Shown here: piece after piece, positions 9,723 to 19,318 of the stretch | Position numbering within the stretch: the stretch's first letter is position 1 | Layout: every line of letters begins with the position of its first letter | NCBI GenBank assembly: GCA_024636935.1 | Contig: JAGXGC010000019.1 | Coordinates: 62,001-126,000 of the forward strand | From: Sideroxydans sp. | GTDB lineage: Bacteria; Pseudomonadota; Gammaproteobacteria; Burkholderiales; Gallionellaceae | Length of the DNA stretch: 64,000 nt | Direction: 5' to 3' | Made by a program: the position numbers and the translations under genes | The notes under the pieces: generated by a model | Seen by the model: the letters and a program-made list of their open reading frames with translations, nothing else | Database searches by the model: none | Told to the model about the DNA's origin: nothing

Positions 9723-9731
9723 ATTATATCA
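9723..9731 (-). promoter_or_regulatory. extended -10 promoter of guaB-guaA
   Basis: On the minus strand the sequence TGATATAATGCGCGC reads as an extended -10 (TG-A-TATAAT) followed by an all-G/C discriminator. No good -35 is seen at normal spacing, as expected for an extended -10 promoter. The predicted start of transcription lies near 9716, about 18 bases before the guaB start codon. Confidence 0.6.
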
Positions 9732-9777
9732 AAACTTGCCGCAGCAACTGGCCTAGCTTGCTGCCCCGCGCTTACGG

Positions 9778-10440
9778 CTACCGCTTATTCCCCATCACGT
9801 AGATGATGTGCTCAAAAAACAGCTCGCACCAATCCAGATCGCTCCCCTTCAGTGTCTGCAACAACTTATTGACCTCGGCCAGTGGCCAGTTAGGATTCAG
9901 TGTGACCAGCTTTTCCAGGGGATAGAACGGCAATAAGGACTGCATTTTGACTGCATGCTTGCTGATTCCATTCAGCATCAACGCCAGATCGTTATCCTGC
10001 TCCACGCCCTCGGCCATATCGCCATATTGTTTCGGGTGTTCGCGTGAGTATTCGATGAACTGGTTAAGTACATAGTAGAACTCGCCTTCATTGTTCTGTG
10101 ACACTTCGTCACCCAGCATGAAGGGGAAGACAGAAAGTTCCAGCCAGTAATAATTCAGCTTGGGATTGCGCCATTTGCTGACCCCCACAAAACCTTGGCG
10201 CTCCTGTGCTCGGCGCACACAATCATCCAGGATGAGGCGATCCGAGGCCCGCTCGATCAGGTCTGGGTCTTTCAATACGATTGGTTTGACCAGAAAAAAG
10301 TCGGGAAAGTCTTCGAAAAGCTTGCCAGAAGTCTGGTGCGATCGATAGTAGGTGCGGAAGAGGCGTAGTACCAGTTCTTGGTTACTCTCCACTCGCATAA
10401 ATTCTTGTCTCTGATTCGATGGTGCCTTGCTATGCGGCAT
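9778..10440 (-). CDS. hypothetical protein, 220 aa
   Basis: Soluble, 220 residues, no signal peptide or membrane helix. The start MPHSKAPSNQ has GGAGGG four bases upstream; MRVESNQ at 10398 is an alternative. The chain is rich in Phe, Tyr, Trp and Leu with acidic patches (FEDFPDFF, DLDWCELFFEH), predicted mostly alpha-helical. I recognise no domain. It has a clear ribosome site and a normal stop close to guaB. It is separated from the divergent DUF4124 gene by 129 bases. Could be a lineage-restricted conserved protein. Confidence 0.6.
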   Translation of the reverse strand: MPHSKAPSNQRQEFMRVESNQELVLRLFRTYYRSHQTSGKLFEDFPDFFLVKPIVLKDPDLIERASDRLILDDCVRRAQERQGFVGVSKWRNPKLNYYWLELSVFPFMLGDEVSQNNEGEFYYVLNQFIEYSREHPKQYGDMAEGVEQDNDLALMLNGISKHAVKMQSLLPFYPLEKLVTLNPNWPLAEVNKLLQTLKGSDLDWCELFFEHIIYVMGNKR

Positions 10441-10569
10441 CTGCCCTCCAGCTAAAACTGCATCCTGAATACCAAGTTAGATATCCATACTCAAACTAGG
10501 GAGGCAATGATAAATTGACGCACCCAAAATTAATAGGTAGTTTTACATCAATTATCTTCGGGAGTCCCC

Positions 10570-11022
10570 ATGAAAACTGCTACCGCACTGCTGTTGCTAA
10601 GTTTAGTCTCTCTCTCCGCACAAGCCGGACTCAATAAATGGGTGGATGAGCATGGCAAAGTCCACTACTCCGACTCCCCCCCGATTGATGCCAAGACCGA
10701 GTCAGTTCGCAATATCACCGGCAAAGGTCAGGAAGCTGCACCTGCAGACTACTCTTCCAAGAGTTACTCCCAACGCGAAGCTGAAATGAAAAAAGCTCGC
10801 GAAAATAAAAAGGAAGCCTCCGAAAAGTCAGCAAGTGAAGCCGCTCAACTACAAGAAAGAAAGCGGAACTGTGCTGCGGCCCGTGAAAATCTACGCGCAC
10901 TGGAAAGTGGGACTCGCTTAGTCACATACGACGAAAACGGTGAGAAGCGCTTCCTTGACGATACGGATCGTGAACAACGCCTGAATAGTGCCCGCGAAGC
11001 CATCAAAGGTAACTGCGACTAG
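10570..11022 (+). CDS. DUF4124 domain periplasmic protein
   Basis: 150 residues. Signal peptide of 19 residues ending SAQA, then the compact DUF4124 module with its hallmark WVDEHGKVHYSDSPP (residues ~24-38), followed by a charged, helical Lys/Glu/Ala-rich segment and two cysteines (in RKRNCAA and GNCD) that may pair. DUF4124 proteins are abundant in beta- and gammaproteobacteria and are periplasmic; their function is unknown. GGGAG precedes the start by five bases. The 3' end overlaps the end of smc by four bases in convergent orientation. A weak TTGACG at 10515 could be its -35. Confidence 0.75.
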   Translation: MKTATALLLLSLVSLSAQAGLNKWVDEHGKVHYSDSPPIDAKTESVRNITGKGQEAAPADYSSKSYSQREAEMKKARENKKEASEKSASEAAQLQERKRNCAAARENLRALESGTRLVTYDENGEKRFLDDTDREQRLNSAREAIKGNCD

Positions 11023-14000
11023 GCCACCACCGGCGCGGCGCTTGCGTCGCGCATCCGCATCGCCTCTTCGATATCAACAGACACCACTTTGGAGACGCCG
11101 CGTTCCTGCATAGTCACGCCGACCAGTTGCTGCGCCATCTCCATGGTGATCTTGTTGTGACTGATATAGACGAACTGCGTCTTGTCGGACATCTTCTGAA
11201 TCAGTTTGCACAGCCGCTCGGTATTGGTGTCATCCAGCGGTGCGTCCACCTCGTCCAGCACACAGAACGGCGCCGGATTAAGTTGGAACAGCGAAAACAC
11301 CAGCGCGATGGCCGTCAGCGCCTTCTCGCCACCAGACAGCAGATGGATGGATGCATTCTTTTTCCCCGGGGGCTGTGCCATTACCTGCACACCACTATCC
11401 AAAATCTCTTCGCCAGTCAGCACAAGGCGCGCCTCACCTCCGCCGAACAATACCGGGAACAACTCGGTCAGATGGCGATTCACCTCTTCATAGGTCGCCA
11501 TCAACAAGTCGCGTGATTCCTTGTCGATACGGCGGATCGCGTCTTCCAATGTGCCAATCGCTTCATTCAAATCCTTGGCCTGCGCATCCAGATAGGTCTT
11601 GCGTTCTTGCGAGGACTGCAGCTCTTCCAGCGCCGCTAGATTCACTGCCCCCAAAGCACTGATCTCAACACTCAGTTTGGACAACTCTGTCTGCAAACCG
11701 CCGATCTTCGCGCCCTCCAACAAGGGCAGCAAAGGTTCTTCTTCTATGTCCTGCAATTGCTCTAACCATTGCTCGAACTGTAAGCGGGCTTCCTGCTCCT
11801 TCAATGTAAGTTCGCTGACCTTCTCACGCAGCGGATTCAGTTTCTGCTCGCAGGACATGCGCGCCTGCTCCAACTGATTCAAATTTAGCGTGGCATGCTC
11901 CAGCGTGTTGCGGGCATCGGCCAACATCTGCTCCTGCACTTGACGCTGTTCCAGAACACCTTGCAACTGTATCTGGGTATCACCCTCGGTAAGATTCGCC
12001 AACTCCTGCTGGCTGGCCAGCAACGCCGACTCCTGTTCTTGCAAAGTCACGGTTTGATGTTCGATGTTCAGGCTCAGATCGGCAAGCTTATCGGTACAGG
12101 TTTTGGCAAAGAAGCGAGCTTCCTGTAATTCACGCTGCGCATGTTGGGAGCGTTCCCGTACCTCGCGCAATGCCGCCTCTTGGGCATTGGCCTGCTGCCT
12201 AGCTTGATCGCACTCTATCTGCTGCTGATCCAGACGCTCGCGCTGCTCGGCCATGGTTTGCGCCAACTCTTCGAGTTGCTGTTGCGCCTCGGTCGAACGC
12301 GCAAACAGCTCTTCCGTCTCCTGCGCGATCTGTGCACTGCGCTCTTCGGTACGCTCGCTAGCCTGAGTCAATTTAAGTATCTGCAACTGAATATCGTGCA
12401 GCTTTTGTTGCAAGGCTGAAGCACCGCTACGCAAACCAGCGATGCTGCGATCCATATCCTGATAAGCCTCATCTGCCTGAGCAGCAGTTGCCTTGCCCTG
12501 AGTCAGCGCATCGGCACGCAGCTTAGCTTCCTCTTGTAGCAATTCGATCTCACGCTGGCGCGCCAAGATGCCATGCACCTGACTATCCGGCGCATGGAAC
12601 AACACACTGTGCGCACTGACCAGATGGCCTTGCGGCGTAACCAACCAAACGCCGACTGCAAGCTGCGCGCGCTGCGCCATTGCGGCTTGCAGATCGTCTA
12701 CTGCATAAACATCTTGCAGCCAGTCTTGCAACACTGGCTTTGCCTTATCTTCCAGCACATTCACATAGTTCGCCAAAGGCGTCATGTCGAGACGTGAGGA
12801 AGCCGGAGCAGTCTGAGCAGTTGTTGCATCGAACAATGCCAGCTTGCCTGGTGGTTGCTTCCAGTTGGTCACATCATCCAATCGATCCAGCGGTAAGGCA
12901 TTGATGCGTTCACGCAACACGGCCTCTAGCGCATCTTCCCAACCCTGCTCAATGCGGATCGACTGCCACAGTTTTGGCGCTTCATCCAAGCCTTGTCCGA
13001 CCAACCATGCCTTCAAGTCTTTATCGTTATCAAGCTGGGCTTGTAGCTGTTTAAGTGCGTTCAGCCGTGCCTCGGTATGTCCCAGCTGGCGCTCAAGGTC
13101 TTGCGCGGCCATACGTGCATCGCGTCGAGTCGCATCAGCTTGAGGCAACTGTTGTTGTAGGGTCGCCAGCTGTACCTGTTGTGCCTCATGCTCGATCTTC
13201 ATCTCAGCAAGACGCTGCTGCTCGTGTGTCAATGCCTCGGTGTCGGGACGAGGCAGATTGTCGCGCTCCAGTATCAGGCGAGAGCGACGACCTTCGAGCT
13301 GTTGCAGATTGCCCTGGATATGACCGCGCTGCGTTTCGGCCAGTTGCACCTGTTGCTGGATCTGCAGTTGTTCTCGCTGCGCGGCATTGTATTTTTCTTG
13401 CGACAGCCGAGAAGCGTCTTCAGCCTGCGGCAGATATTGCGCTTCGTTCTCAGCGCGTTCTTCGCAAACACTTAGCCGCACTTCGCCATCCCGCTGCTGT
13501 TCTTGCCAATGGGTCTGCAAGGAGCGCAGACCTTTCAACTGGGTCTGCTGTTGGGCGATCTGACGCTCGCCATTCTGTATCTGTTGCGCTAGTCGATTGC
13601 GCTGCTCGGTGAGGAAAGCAATCTGCTGTTCCAGTCGAGCCACTTCTGCATTGGTGGCATACAGATCGCCCTGCTTGGCATGCAAGGCATCTGACAAACC
13701 GAAATGTTCGCTGCGCGCACCTTCCAACTTGCTTTCGACCTCACGCAGACTGGCGATCTCGGCTTCAAGATCGTTCTTGGTCTTTTCAACCTGCTGAATA
13801 TAACGCTCGCGCCTAGCGGCAGCTTCCTGCTTGTTCAACAGCCAAAACAAACGTTGCGTGGTCTCGCGTCGCGCTTCCAGGTCGCGATAGACCTGAGCCA
13901 CTTCGGCTTGCTCGCCAAGATGGGTCAACTGCTTGTCCAACTCCAGCAAGATATCGGATACACGCGACAGGTTGACACGGGTATCCGCTAATCTCAGTTC

Positions 14001-14540
14001 GGTCTCGCGGCGACGGTCGCGGTATTTGGATACGCCAGCAGCCTCTTCCAAAAACACACGCAACTCTTCCGGTTTGGCCTCGATGATGCGCGCAATCATG
14101 CCCTGTTCGATGATGGCGTAGGCGCGGGCGCCGACGCCGGTACCGAGGAAGATGTCGGTGATGTCTTTACGGCGGACGTTCTGGTTATTGATGTAGTAAT
14201 TGGAATCGCCATTGCGCTGCAAAGAACGCTTGATGGAAATCTCGGCATAGCTGGCCCACTGCCCGCCAACTTTGCCCAGCGAGTTGTCAAACACCAACTC
14301 GACACTGGCACGCGATACTGCCTTGCGATTACCGGAGCCGTTGAAGATCACGTCCTGCATGGATTCGCCGCGCAAAGCCGAGGCGCGGGATTCGCCCAAC
14401 ACCCAGCGCAATGCATCGATCACATTGGATTTTCCACAACCGTTCGGACCGACAATACCTACCAACTGCCCCGGCAGGGAGATGTTGGTGGGATCAACGA
14501 AGGACTTGAAACCGGCGAGTTTGATCTGACTGAGGCGCAA
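11019..14540 (-). CDS. smc: chromosome segregation protein SMC
   Basis: 1173 residues, the full size of bacterial SMC. Walker A GPNGCGKS at 31-38 and the conserved KSFVDPT opening. Two long coiled-coil arms flank a hinge at roughly 510-650. The C-terminal head has the ABC signature LLSGGEKAL and Walker B LDEVDAPLDD. It is the ATPase core of the condensin that compacts and separates sister chromosomes. Translation most likely starts at TTG (14538-14540): the conserved N-terminus MRLSQIKLAGFKSF begins there and no in-frame ATG exists before the upstream stop. No scpA/scpB is adjacent. Divergent from queF with only 63 bases between them. Confidence 0.96.
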   Translation of the reverse strand: MRLSQIKLAGFKSFVDPTNISLPGQLVGIVGPNGCGKSNVIDALRWVLGESRASALRGESMQDVIFNGSGNRKAVSRASVELVFDNSLGKVGGQWASYAEISIKRSLQRNGDSNYYINNQNVRRKDITDIFLGTGVGARAYAIIEQGMIARIIEAKPEELRVFLEEAAGVSKYRDRRRETELRLADTRVNLSRVSDILLELDKQLTHLGEQAEVAQVYRDLEARRETTQRLFWLLNKQEAAARRERYIQQVEKTKNDLEAEIASLREVESKLEGARSEHFGLSDALHAKQGDLYATNAEVARLEQQIAFLTEQRNRLAQQIQNGERQIAQQQTQLKGLRSLQTHWQEQQRDGEVRLSVCEERAENEAQYLPQAEDASRLSQEKYNAAQREQLQIQQQVQLAETQRGHIQGNLQQLEGRRSRLILERDNLPRPDTEALTHEQQRLAEMKIEHEAQQVQLATLQQQLPQADATRRDARMAAQDLERQLGHTEARLNALKQLQAQLDNDKDLKAWLVGQGLDEAPKLWQSIRIEQGWEDALEAVLRERINALPLDRLDDVTNWKQPPGKLALFDATTAQTAPASSRLDMTPLANYVNVLEDKAKPVLQDWLQDVYAVDDLQAAMAQRAQLAVGVWLVTPQGHLVSAHSVLFHAPDSQVHGILARQREIELLQEEAKLRADALTQGKATAAQADEAYQDMDRSIAGLRSGASALQQKLHDIQLQILKLTQASERTEERSAQIAQETEELFARSTEAQQQLEELAQTMAEQRERLDQQQIECDQARQQANAQEAALREVRERSQHAQRELQEARFFAKTCTDKLADLSLNIEHQTVTLQEQESALLASQQELANLTEGDTQIQLQGVLEQRQVQEQMLADARNTLEHATLNLNQLEQARMSCEQKLNPLREKVSELTLKEQEARLQFEQWLEQLQDIEEEPLLPLLEGAKIGGLQTELSKLSVEISALGAVNLAALEELQSSQERKTYLDAQAKDLNEAIGTLEDAIRRIDKESRDLLMATYEEVNRHLTELFPVLFGGGEARLVLTGEEILDSGVQVMAQPPGKKNASIHLLSGGEKALTAIALVFSLFQLNPAPFCVLDEVDAPLDDTNTERLCKLIQKMSDKTQFVYISHNKITMEMAQQLVGVTMQERGVSKVVSVDIEEAMRMRDASAAPVVA

Positions 14541-14559
14541 TTTGCTGACAGGTAGACGT

Positions 14560-14565
14560 TATAAT
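14560..14565 (+). promoter_or_regulatory. putative -10 box of queF
   Basis: TATAAT followed by GCGCCGC, in the 63-base gap between divergent smc and queF. No convincing -35 at 15-19 bases. It is listed because the box plus G/C discriminator matches guaB, rpsF and the tRNA promoters of the window. The gap shows no preQ1 riboswitch pattern that I can recognise. Confidence 0.4.
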
Positions 14566-14603
14566 GCGCCGCATTCTAACTGAACTCCCAAGGGCAACCA
14601 ACA

Positions 14604-15023
14604 ATGACTACCAAACCAGGCAAAACACTGGAGACTTTCCCCAACCCTCAGCCCGGGCGTGATTACCACATCCACATGGAAATCCCTGAATTTACGTGCC
14701 TTTGTCCAAAAACAGGCCAGCCAGACTTCGCCACCCTGATTCTGGATTACATTGCCGATGAGCGGTGCGTCGAACTGAAGAGCCTCAAACTCTATATGTG
14801 GTCGTTCCGTGAGGAAGGTCATTTCCACGAAGACGTGACCAACCGCATTCTGGATGATCTGGTCGCCGCGACTCAGCCGCGTTTCATGCGCCTGACCGCC
14901 AAATTCTATGTACGCGGCGGCATCTTCACCAATGTGGTGGCGGAACATCGCAAAGAAGGCTGGCAGCCTGCGCCACGCGTAGAGCTGAGCAGCTTCCACA
15001 GCCAATCCAACACCCGCGGCTAA
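14604..15023 (+). CDS. queF: NADPH-dependent 7-cyano-7-deazaguanine (preQ0) reductase
   Basis: 139 residues, the short single-domain (type I, YkvM-like) form. The catalytic Cys34 sits in CPKTGQPDF and the proton donor is Asp41. The QueF signature motif ELKSLKLY is at 57-64. It reduces preQ0 to preQ1 in queuosine synthesis for tRNA wobble modification. Ends five bases before tas, so the two are likely co-transcribed. No other que gene is in the window. Confidence 0.95.
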   Translation: MTTKPGKTLETFPNPQPGRDYHIHMEIPEFTCLCPKTGQPDFATLILDYIADERCVELKSLKLYMWSFREEGHFHEDVTNRILDDLVAATQPRFMRLTAKFYVRGGIFTNVVAEHRKEGWQPAPRVELSSFHSQSNTRG

Positions 15024-15027
15024 ACCC

Positions 15028-16062
15028 ATGGAATACCGCGTAATCGGCAGCAGCGACCTAAAAGTGTCCGCACTGTGTTTGGGCACCATGACATTCGGCG
15101 AACAGAACACTGAAGTCGAAGCACATGCCCAGTTGGACTACGCCATTTCCCAAGGCGTGAACTTCATCGACACCGCCGAGATGTACCCAGTCGCCCCGCG
15201 TGCTGAAACCGTACATCGCACAGAAAGTTACATTGGAAGCTGGCTGAAACATCAGCAACGCGACAAGCTCGTGATTGCCACCAAGATCGCCGGCCCCGCA
15301 CGCGGCTTCGGCTGGATCCGCGGTGGCCCGCGCGTCAACAAGAAACACATCAACGCCGCTATCGACGCCAGCCTGCAACGCTTGCAGACCGATTATGTCG
15401 ACCTGTATCAGATCCACTGGCCTGATCGCTATGTGCCTATGTTCGGCGCCACCAGCTACGATGCCTCCCAGGATAGGGACAGCACGCCCATCGCAGAACA
15501 ACTGCAAGCATTGGGCGAACTGGTCAAAGCAGGCAAAGTGCGCCATATCGGCTTGTCCAATGAAACACCATGGGGTGTGATGGAGTTCATGCGCTGCGCC
15601 GAACAATTAGGATTACCCAAGATCGCCAGCATCCAGAATTCCTATCATCTTTTGAATCGTACTTTCGAAGCCGGACTGGCCGAAGTCTGCCATCACAGCA
15701 ATGTTGGCCTACTCGCCTATAGTCCGTTGGCTTTTGGCTGGCTGAGCGGCAAGTATCTTGCCGACCCACAGGCGCATGGCCGCATCACCCTATTCCCCGG
15801 CTTTGGTCAGCGCTATAACAAACCGAATGTCCCTGCAGCCACTCAAGAATATGTTCGGATTGCACAGGAAGCGGGAATATCGCCAGCCACGCTGGCACTG
15901 GCCTTTGCCAGAACACGCAATTTCACCAGCAGCGTCATTCTGGGCGCAACCTCGCTGACACAATTGAAAGAGAATCTGGAAAGTGCAGAAGTGACGTTAT
16001 CTGACGAAACGTTGGCTGCCATCGAAATAGTCCATCAGCATTACCCAAATCCCGCACCATAA
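15028..16062 (+). CDS. tas: aldo/keto reductase, Tas family
   Basis: 344 residues. The N-terminus MEYRVIGSSDLKVSALCLGT, the GTMTFGEQN and DTAEMYPV segments and the C-terminal VHQHYPNPAP closely follow E. coli Tas. The (beta/alpha)8 barrel has the AKR tetrad region (Asp and Tyr in DTAEMY, Lys in IATKI, His in QIHWPDRY) and NADPH-binding residues in the later strands. It probably reduces small carbonyl compounds. E. coli tas was named for suppressing tyrosine auxotrophy, but the native substrate is unknown. Second gene of a queF-tas unit. Confidence 0.9.
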   Translation: MEYRVIGSSDLKVSALCLGTMTFGEQNTEVEAHAQLDYAISQGVNFIDTAEMYPVAPRAETVHRTESYIGSWLKHQQRDKLVIATKIAGPARGFGWIRGGPRVNKKHINAAIDASLQRLQTDYVDLYQIHWPDRYVPMFGATSYDASQDRDSTPIAEQLQALGELVKAGKVRHIGLSNETPWGVMEFMRCAEQLGLPKIASIQNSYHLLNRTFEAGLAEVCHHSNVGLLAYSPLAFGWLSGKYLADPQAHGRITLFPGFGQRYNKPNVPAATQEYVRIAQEAGISPATLALAFARTRNFTSSVILGATSLTQLKENLESAEVTLSDETLAAIEIVHQHYPNPAP

Positions 16063-16120
16063 CCTTTCGCAAAACGAGTTATGATATGTGCACAAATACA
16101 ACCCCTTGGAGGAGATGGAA

Positions 16121-16501
16121 ATGCTGAAGAAAGTGATGGCCGTTGTTTTGATCGTGCTGGCTACGGGTGCGTGGCTCTATCTTGACCATCTGAACAAGCA
16201 GGAACAAATCCTCGCTGAACAAGCGCGACAGGAGATGATTCAAGCTCGCGCTGAAGCGGCTGCCCGTGCCGCAGCCCGCGTCAAATTCGAGACAGAACTG
16301 GCCGAAGCATTCAATAGCTGCAAAACGAACGCTGACCTTGCCAAAGAAGCTTTCCTGACTGAAAACCAGAAACCGGTCAAACGCAAACCGGGCGAATTTA
16401 CGATCTCCGAAGAGATCGCAGCCCAAGCTGAAACAGCACTAGGCAATGCCTACGCCGAGTGTCAGCTCGCGCACGACACACGATTCGCGCAAGGCTATTA
16501 A
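16121..16501 (+). CDS. small single-pass membrane protein, function unknown
   Basis: 126 residues. The start MLKKVMAVV was chosen because GGAGGAG lies six bases upstream; a GTG at 16088 and an ATG at 16115 fit the ribosome site less well. One N-terminal hydrophobic helix (residues ~4-20), then an Ala/Glu/Gln/Arg-rich helical stretch (~25-65) probably forming a coiled coil, and a C-terminal part with two cysteines (NSCKTNA and AECQLA) suited to a disulfide in the periplasm. I recognise no family. It follows tas by 58 bases and converges with zapE, eight bases apart. Confidence 0.65.
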   Translation: MLKKVMAVVLIVLATGAWLYLDHLNKQEQILAEQARQEMIQARAEAAARAAARVKFETELAEAFNSCKTNADLAKEAFLTENQKPVKRKPGEFTISEEIAAQAETALGNAYAECQLAHDTRFAQGY

Positions 16502-16509
16502 AAGAAACT

Positions 16510-17634
16510 TCAAGTCAGTGTCGCACCGCGGCTGCGGTGCGGCAGCTCCAGATAATGGCGGGTCTGCATCTCGGTCAATCGGCTAGCGATGCGTTGCGCT
16601 TCGCTGTCATGCCTGCCCGCCTCATACAACTCACCTAGTGGTATTTCAAAAGTAGCCGCCAATTTGACGTGGTTGTCATACAGCACGTCGATCAACCAAG
16701 TGAACCTGCGTGCTGCAGCACCGTTCTCGGCAGTCATTTGCGGTATTCCAGAGATGAGCACCGTCGGAAAACGATGCGCGATATCAAGATAATCCGACTG
16801 ATCATGATTGCCGCCACATAGCTCTGCAAAATCGAACCACACCACTTCACGCGCGACACGATGCACCGGTATCTGAATGCTGCGTACTTTGATGTGTGAC
16901 GCCTCAGATCGGCTGCCTGCCGTTAGACGGTCGAACAGCGAAGCCAACTGTGTTTCGTTCTCATCCTCTTCACCGAACATGAACAGCGGATCGCGCTCCA
17001 TCTGCAACATCCGGTAATCTGTATCACTATCCAGATGCAGCACCTTCATTTCGCGCTTGATCAGGGCGATGGCCGGCAAAAAGTTCTGACGCTGCAAACC
17101 ATGCATATAGAGCGCATCGGGTTCAATGTTGGAAGTGGTCAGCAGCACGACGCCGCGCTCGAACAATGCACCTATCAGCCGCCCGAGGATCATCGCATCT
17201 GCGATGTCATCCACATGGAACTCGTCCAGACATAGCAAACGCGTCGAGTGTGCAATCTGGTCGGCCAGTGCGATCAGCGGATCGTGCGCATGCGCGAGCT
17301 TCTTCATCTCGTGATGCACTTCGACCATGAAATTATGAAAGTGGATGCGACGTTTTCGCGTGTATGGCACACACTCATAGAAACCATCCATCAAGAAAGT
17401 CTTGCCCCGCCCCACTCCGCCCCAGATGTACAGCCCCTTGGGCACATCTGGGCTCAGTAAGCTGCGACCTAGGAACTGGTTGCGCTTCTGCTTGAACGCT
17501 AGCAATTGCTCCCAAAATATCTCCAGTTTCTCGATAGCTGAAAGTTGTGGCGCATCGCAAACGATGCCGGATCGCTCGCAAGCTGCCTGATACCAAGTCT
17601 TTGGACTGACTAAAGTGCTGGTACTCAATGTCAT
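16510..17634 (-). CDS. zapE: cell division protein ZapE (AFG1-like ATPase)
   Basis: 374 residues, typical length. Walker A GGVGRGKT at 72-79, Walker B in LLCLDEFHVDD, and the AFG1 family block IWGGVGRGKTFLMDGFYE-like region around it. ZapE is a cytoplasmic ATPase that joins the FtsZ ring late in division and destabilises polymers under stress or low oxygen in E. coli. Its start overlaps the stop of the VOC gene by four bases (ATGA), the third member of a purT-VOC-zapE operon, so translation is probably coupled. Confidence 0.9.
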   Translation of the reverse strand: MTLSTSTLVSPKTWYQAACERSGIVCDAPQLSAIEKLEIFWEQLLAFKQKRNQFLGRSLLSPDVPKGLYIWGGVGRGKTFLMDGFYECVPYTRKRRIHFHNFMVEVHHEMKKLAHAHDPLIALADQIAHSTRLLCLDEFHVDDIADAMILGRLIGALFERGVVLLTTSNIEPDALYMHGLQRQNFLPAIALIKREMKVLHLDSDTDYRMLQMERDPLFMFGEEDENETQLASLFDRLTAGSRSEASHIKVRSIQIPVHRVAREVVWFDFAELCGGNHDQSDYLDIAHRFPTVLISGIPQMTAENGAAARRFTWLIDVLYDNHVKLAATFEIPLGELYEAGRHDSEAQRIASRLTEMQTRHYLELPHRSRGATLT

Positions 17635-18005
17635 GATTTAGCTTGAATGAACTCCAGCGCATTACCATCCGGATCACGGCAGAACAGCGCACTGCGTCCA
17701 GATTGGCTTAGCGTGAATGCAATTCCTGCAGATAAAAGATGCGTAGCTAATGCCTTCACGTCTTCCACCATGAATGCCACATGACGGTCACGCCCGCCAT
17801 GCACCGGGCGCTCCACTCCAAAGTCTGGGTTGGGCAGCAACATCAGATGAATCTGTTGATTTGGCGCCACGTCGTACCAAACACCTTCAAAACTCATCAG
17901 CGGACGTTTGGGATCGGGCTTCAAGCCCAGCAAGCTCTCATAGAAATCTCGCGAACGAGTTAAATCGCTGCTAATAAAGGTCGCGTGGTGGATGCCGAGG
18001 ATCAT
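17631..18005 (-). CDS. VOC (glyoxalase/bleomycin resistance) superfamily protein
   Basis: 124 residues. The start at 18005 makes a 4-base ATGA overlap with the purT stop; an in-frame start nine bases earlier is possible. The fold shows the VOC pattern: [20 protein letters not shown] at the N-terminus and [11 protein letters not shown] at the end, with His and Glu at the usual metal positions. VOC proteins catalyse varied metal-dependent reactions; the substrate cannot be read from sequence. Sits between purT and zapE with overlaps on both sides. Confidence 0.8.
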   Translation of the reverse strand: MILGIHHATFISSDLTRSRDFYESLLGLKPDPKRPLMSFEGVWYDVAPNQQIHLMLLPNPDFGVERPVHGGRDRHVAFMVEDVKALATHLLSAGIAFTLSQSGRSALFCRDPDGNALEFIQAKS

Positions 18006-19210
18006 ATTTTGCACGGTATCACTTTACTGGCCGCCAACTTGGCACGCTGACGTGCTTCGTCGGTATCGCTTCCGGTAGCCAGCGCCACACCCATGCGTCT
18101 GCGTTCGAAAGCTTCCGGTTTGCCGAACAAACGAATGTCCGCACCCGGCACACGCAAAGCTTCTTCCACGCCTTTGAAGGCGATGCCTTTTTCTTCCATC
18201 TGACCATAAATGACAGCTGAAGCACCGGGCTCTCGCAATGACGCGTCCACCGGCAGCCCCAAGATGGCGCGCGCATGCAGTTCGAACTCGTTGAAGCGCT
18301 GCGTGCACATAGTCACCATGCCGGTATCGTGCGGGCGCGGGCTGACTTCCGAGAACCAGACACGGTCACCTTTCACGAATAATTCAACGCCAAACAGCCC
18401 CAGTCCACCCAGATCATCGGTGACCTTCTTAGCGATATCACGCGAGCGCTGCAAGGCGACTTCGGACATCGCCATCGGCTGCCAGCTTTCCACATAATCA
18501 CCGCGCACCTGCACATGACCGATCGGTTCGCAGAAATGTGTCTCGGTCTGTCCATCAACACCCAGTGCACGCACGGTCAGCTGCGTGATCTCGTAATCAA
18601 AGTCAACGAAACCTTCGACGATGACCCTCCCCTGATTCACGCGCGAACCGCTTGCCGCGTAATCCCAGGCTGCCTGTACTTCATCCGGGCCATCCACTTT
18701 GGACTGCCCTTTACCGGAAGACGACATCACTGGCTTGATGATGCATGGATAGCCGATGCCGCCATCAATCGCCGCCTGCAACTCATCAAGACTGTCGGCA
18801 AACTTATAAGGTGAGGTTGGTAACCAGAGTGTCTCCGCTGCCAAACGGCGTATGCCTTCACGGTTCATGGTGAGTTGTGCAGCCCGTGCGGTGGGAATGA
18901 CCCGTGCCAGCCCTTCGCTTTCGATCTGCACCAGCAGATCGGTCGCGATAGCCTCGATCTCAGGCACGATGAGCTGAGGCTTCTCTTTTTCGATCAGTGC
19001 ACGTAACGCCGCTCCATCCGCCATGTTGATGACATGCGCACGGTGCGCCACCTGATGACCCGGTGCGTTCTCATAGCGATCCACCGCGATCACTTCCACG
19101 CCCAATCGTTGCAAAGCGATGATGACTTCCTTACCAAGCTCGCCACTGCCGAGCAGCATGACTTTGGTGGCAGACGGTGAAAGCGGTGTACCAAGAACGG
19201 TGGGTTGCAT
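18002..19210 (-). CDS. purT: formate-dependent phosphoribosylglycinamide formyltransferase
   Basis: 402 residues, the standard PurT size. The N-terminal biotin-carboxylase-like fold has [12 protein letters not shown]. The ATP-grasp domain has [12 protein letters not shown] (ATP-binding loop) and [13 protein letters not shown] (Mg/ATP ligands), both diagnostic of PurT/PurK proteins. It makes formyl-GAR from GAR, formate and ATP in purine synthesis, an alternative to folate-dependent PurN. First gene of the purT-VOC-zapE operon; 108 bases separate it from divergent fbaB. Confidence 0.95.
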   Translation of the reverse strand: MQPTVLGTPLSPSATKVMLLGSGELGKEVIIALQRLGVEVIAVDRYENAPGHQVAHRAHVINMADGAALRALIEKEKPQLIVPEIEAIATDLLVQIESEGLARVIPTARAAQLTMNREGIRRLAAETLWLPTSPYKFADSLDELQAAIDGGIGYPCIIKPVMSSSGKGQSKVDGPDEVQAAWDYAASGSRVNQGRVIVEGFVDFDYEITQLTVRALGVDGQTETHFCEPIGHVQVRGDYVESWQPMAMSEVALQRSRDIAKKVTDDLGGLGLFGVELFVKGDRVWFSEVSPRPHDTGMVTMCTQRFNEFELHARAILGLPVDASLREPGASAVIYGQMEEKGIAFKGVEEALRVPGADIRLFGKPEAFERRRMGVALATGSDTDEARQRAKLAASKVIPCKI

Positions 19211-19262
19211 AAACTATTCCGAAGGTTGAATAAGAATGGCGGAATTATATCGGAGGAGTAAC

Positions 19263-19307
19263 ATGGAATTCCCCTTCCGTTGCCCACTTCATCGTATTTT
19301 TTCATAG
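19263..19307 (+). CDS. 14-codon leader ORF in front of fbaB
   Basis: ATG at 19263 preceded by a full GGAGGAG ribosome site (19252-19258) at ideal spacing encodes [14 protein letters not shown] and stops at TAG. The stop codon is part of the AGGAG ribosome site (19306-19310) of fbaB, whose ATG follows 11 bases later. This is the arrangement of a translationally coupled upstream ORF or leader peptide. No run of one amino acid is present that would mark classical attenuation. Expression is not proven; the leader site is stronger than many true gene starts in the window. Confidence 0.5.
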   Translation: MEFPFRCPLHRIFS

Positions 19308-19318
19308 GAGAAAGAATC

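Noticed and set aside
14541-14603. preQ1 riboswitch in front of queF
   Set aside because: The 63-base gap has no short hairpin plus A-rich tail arrangement covering the ribosome site that I can recognise; a covariance search would be needed to be certain.
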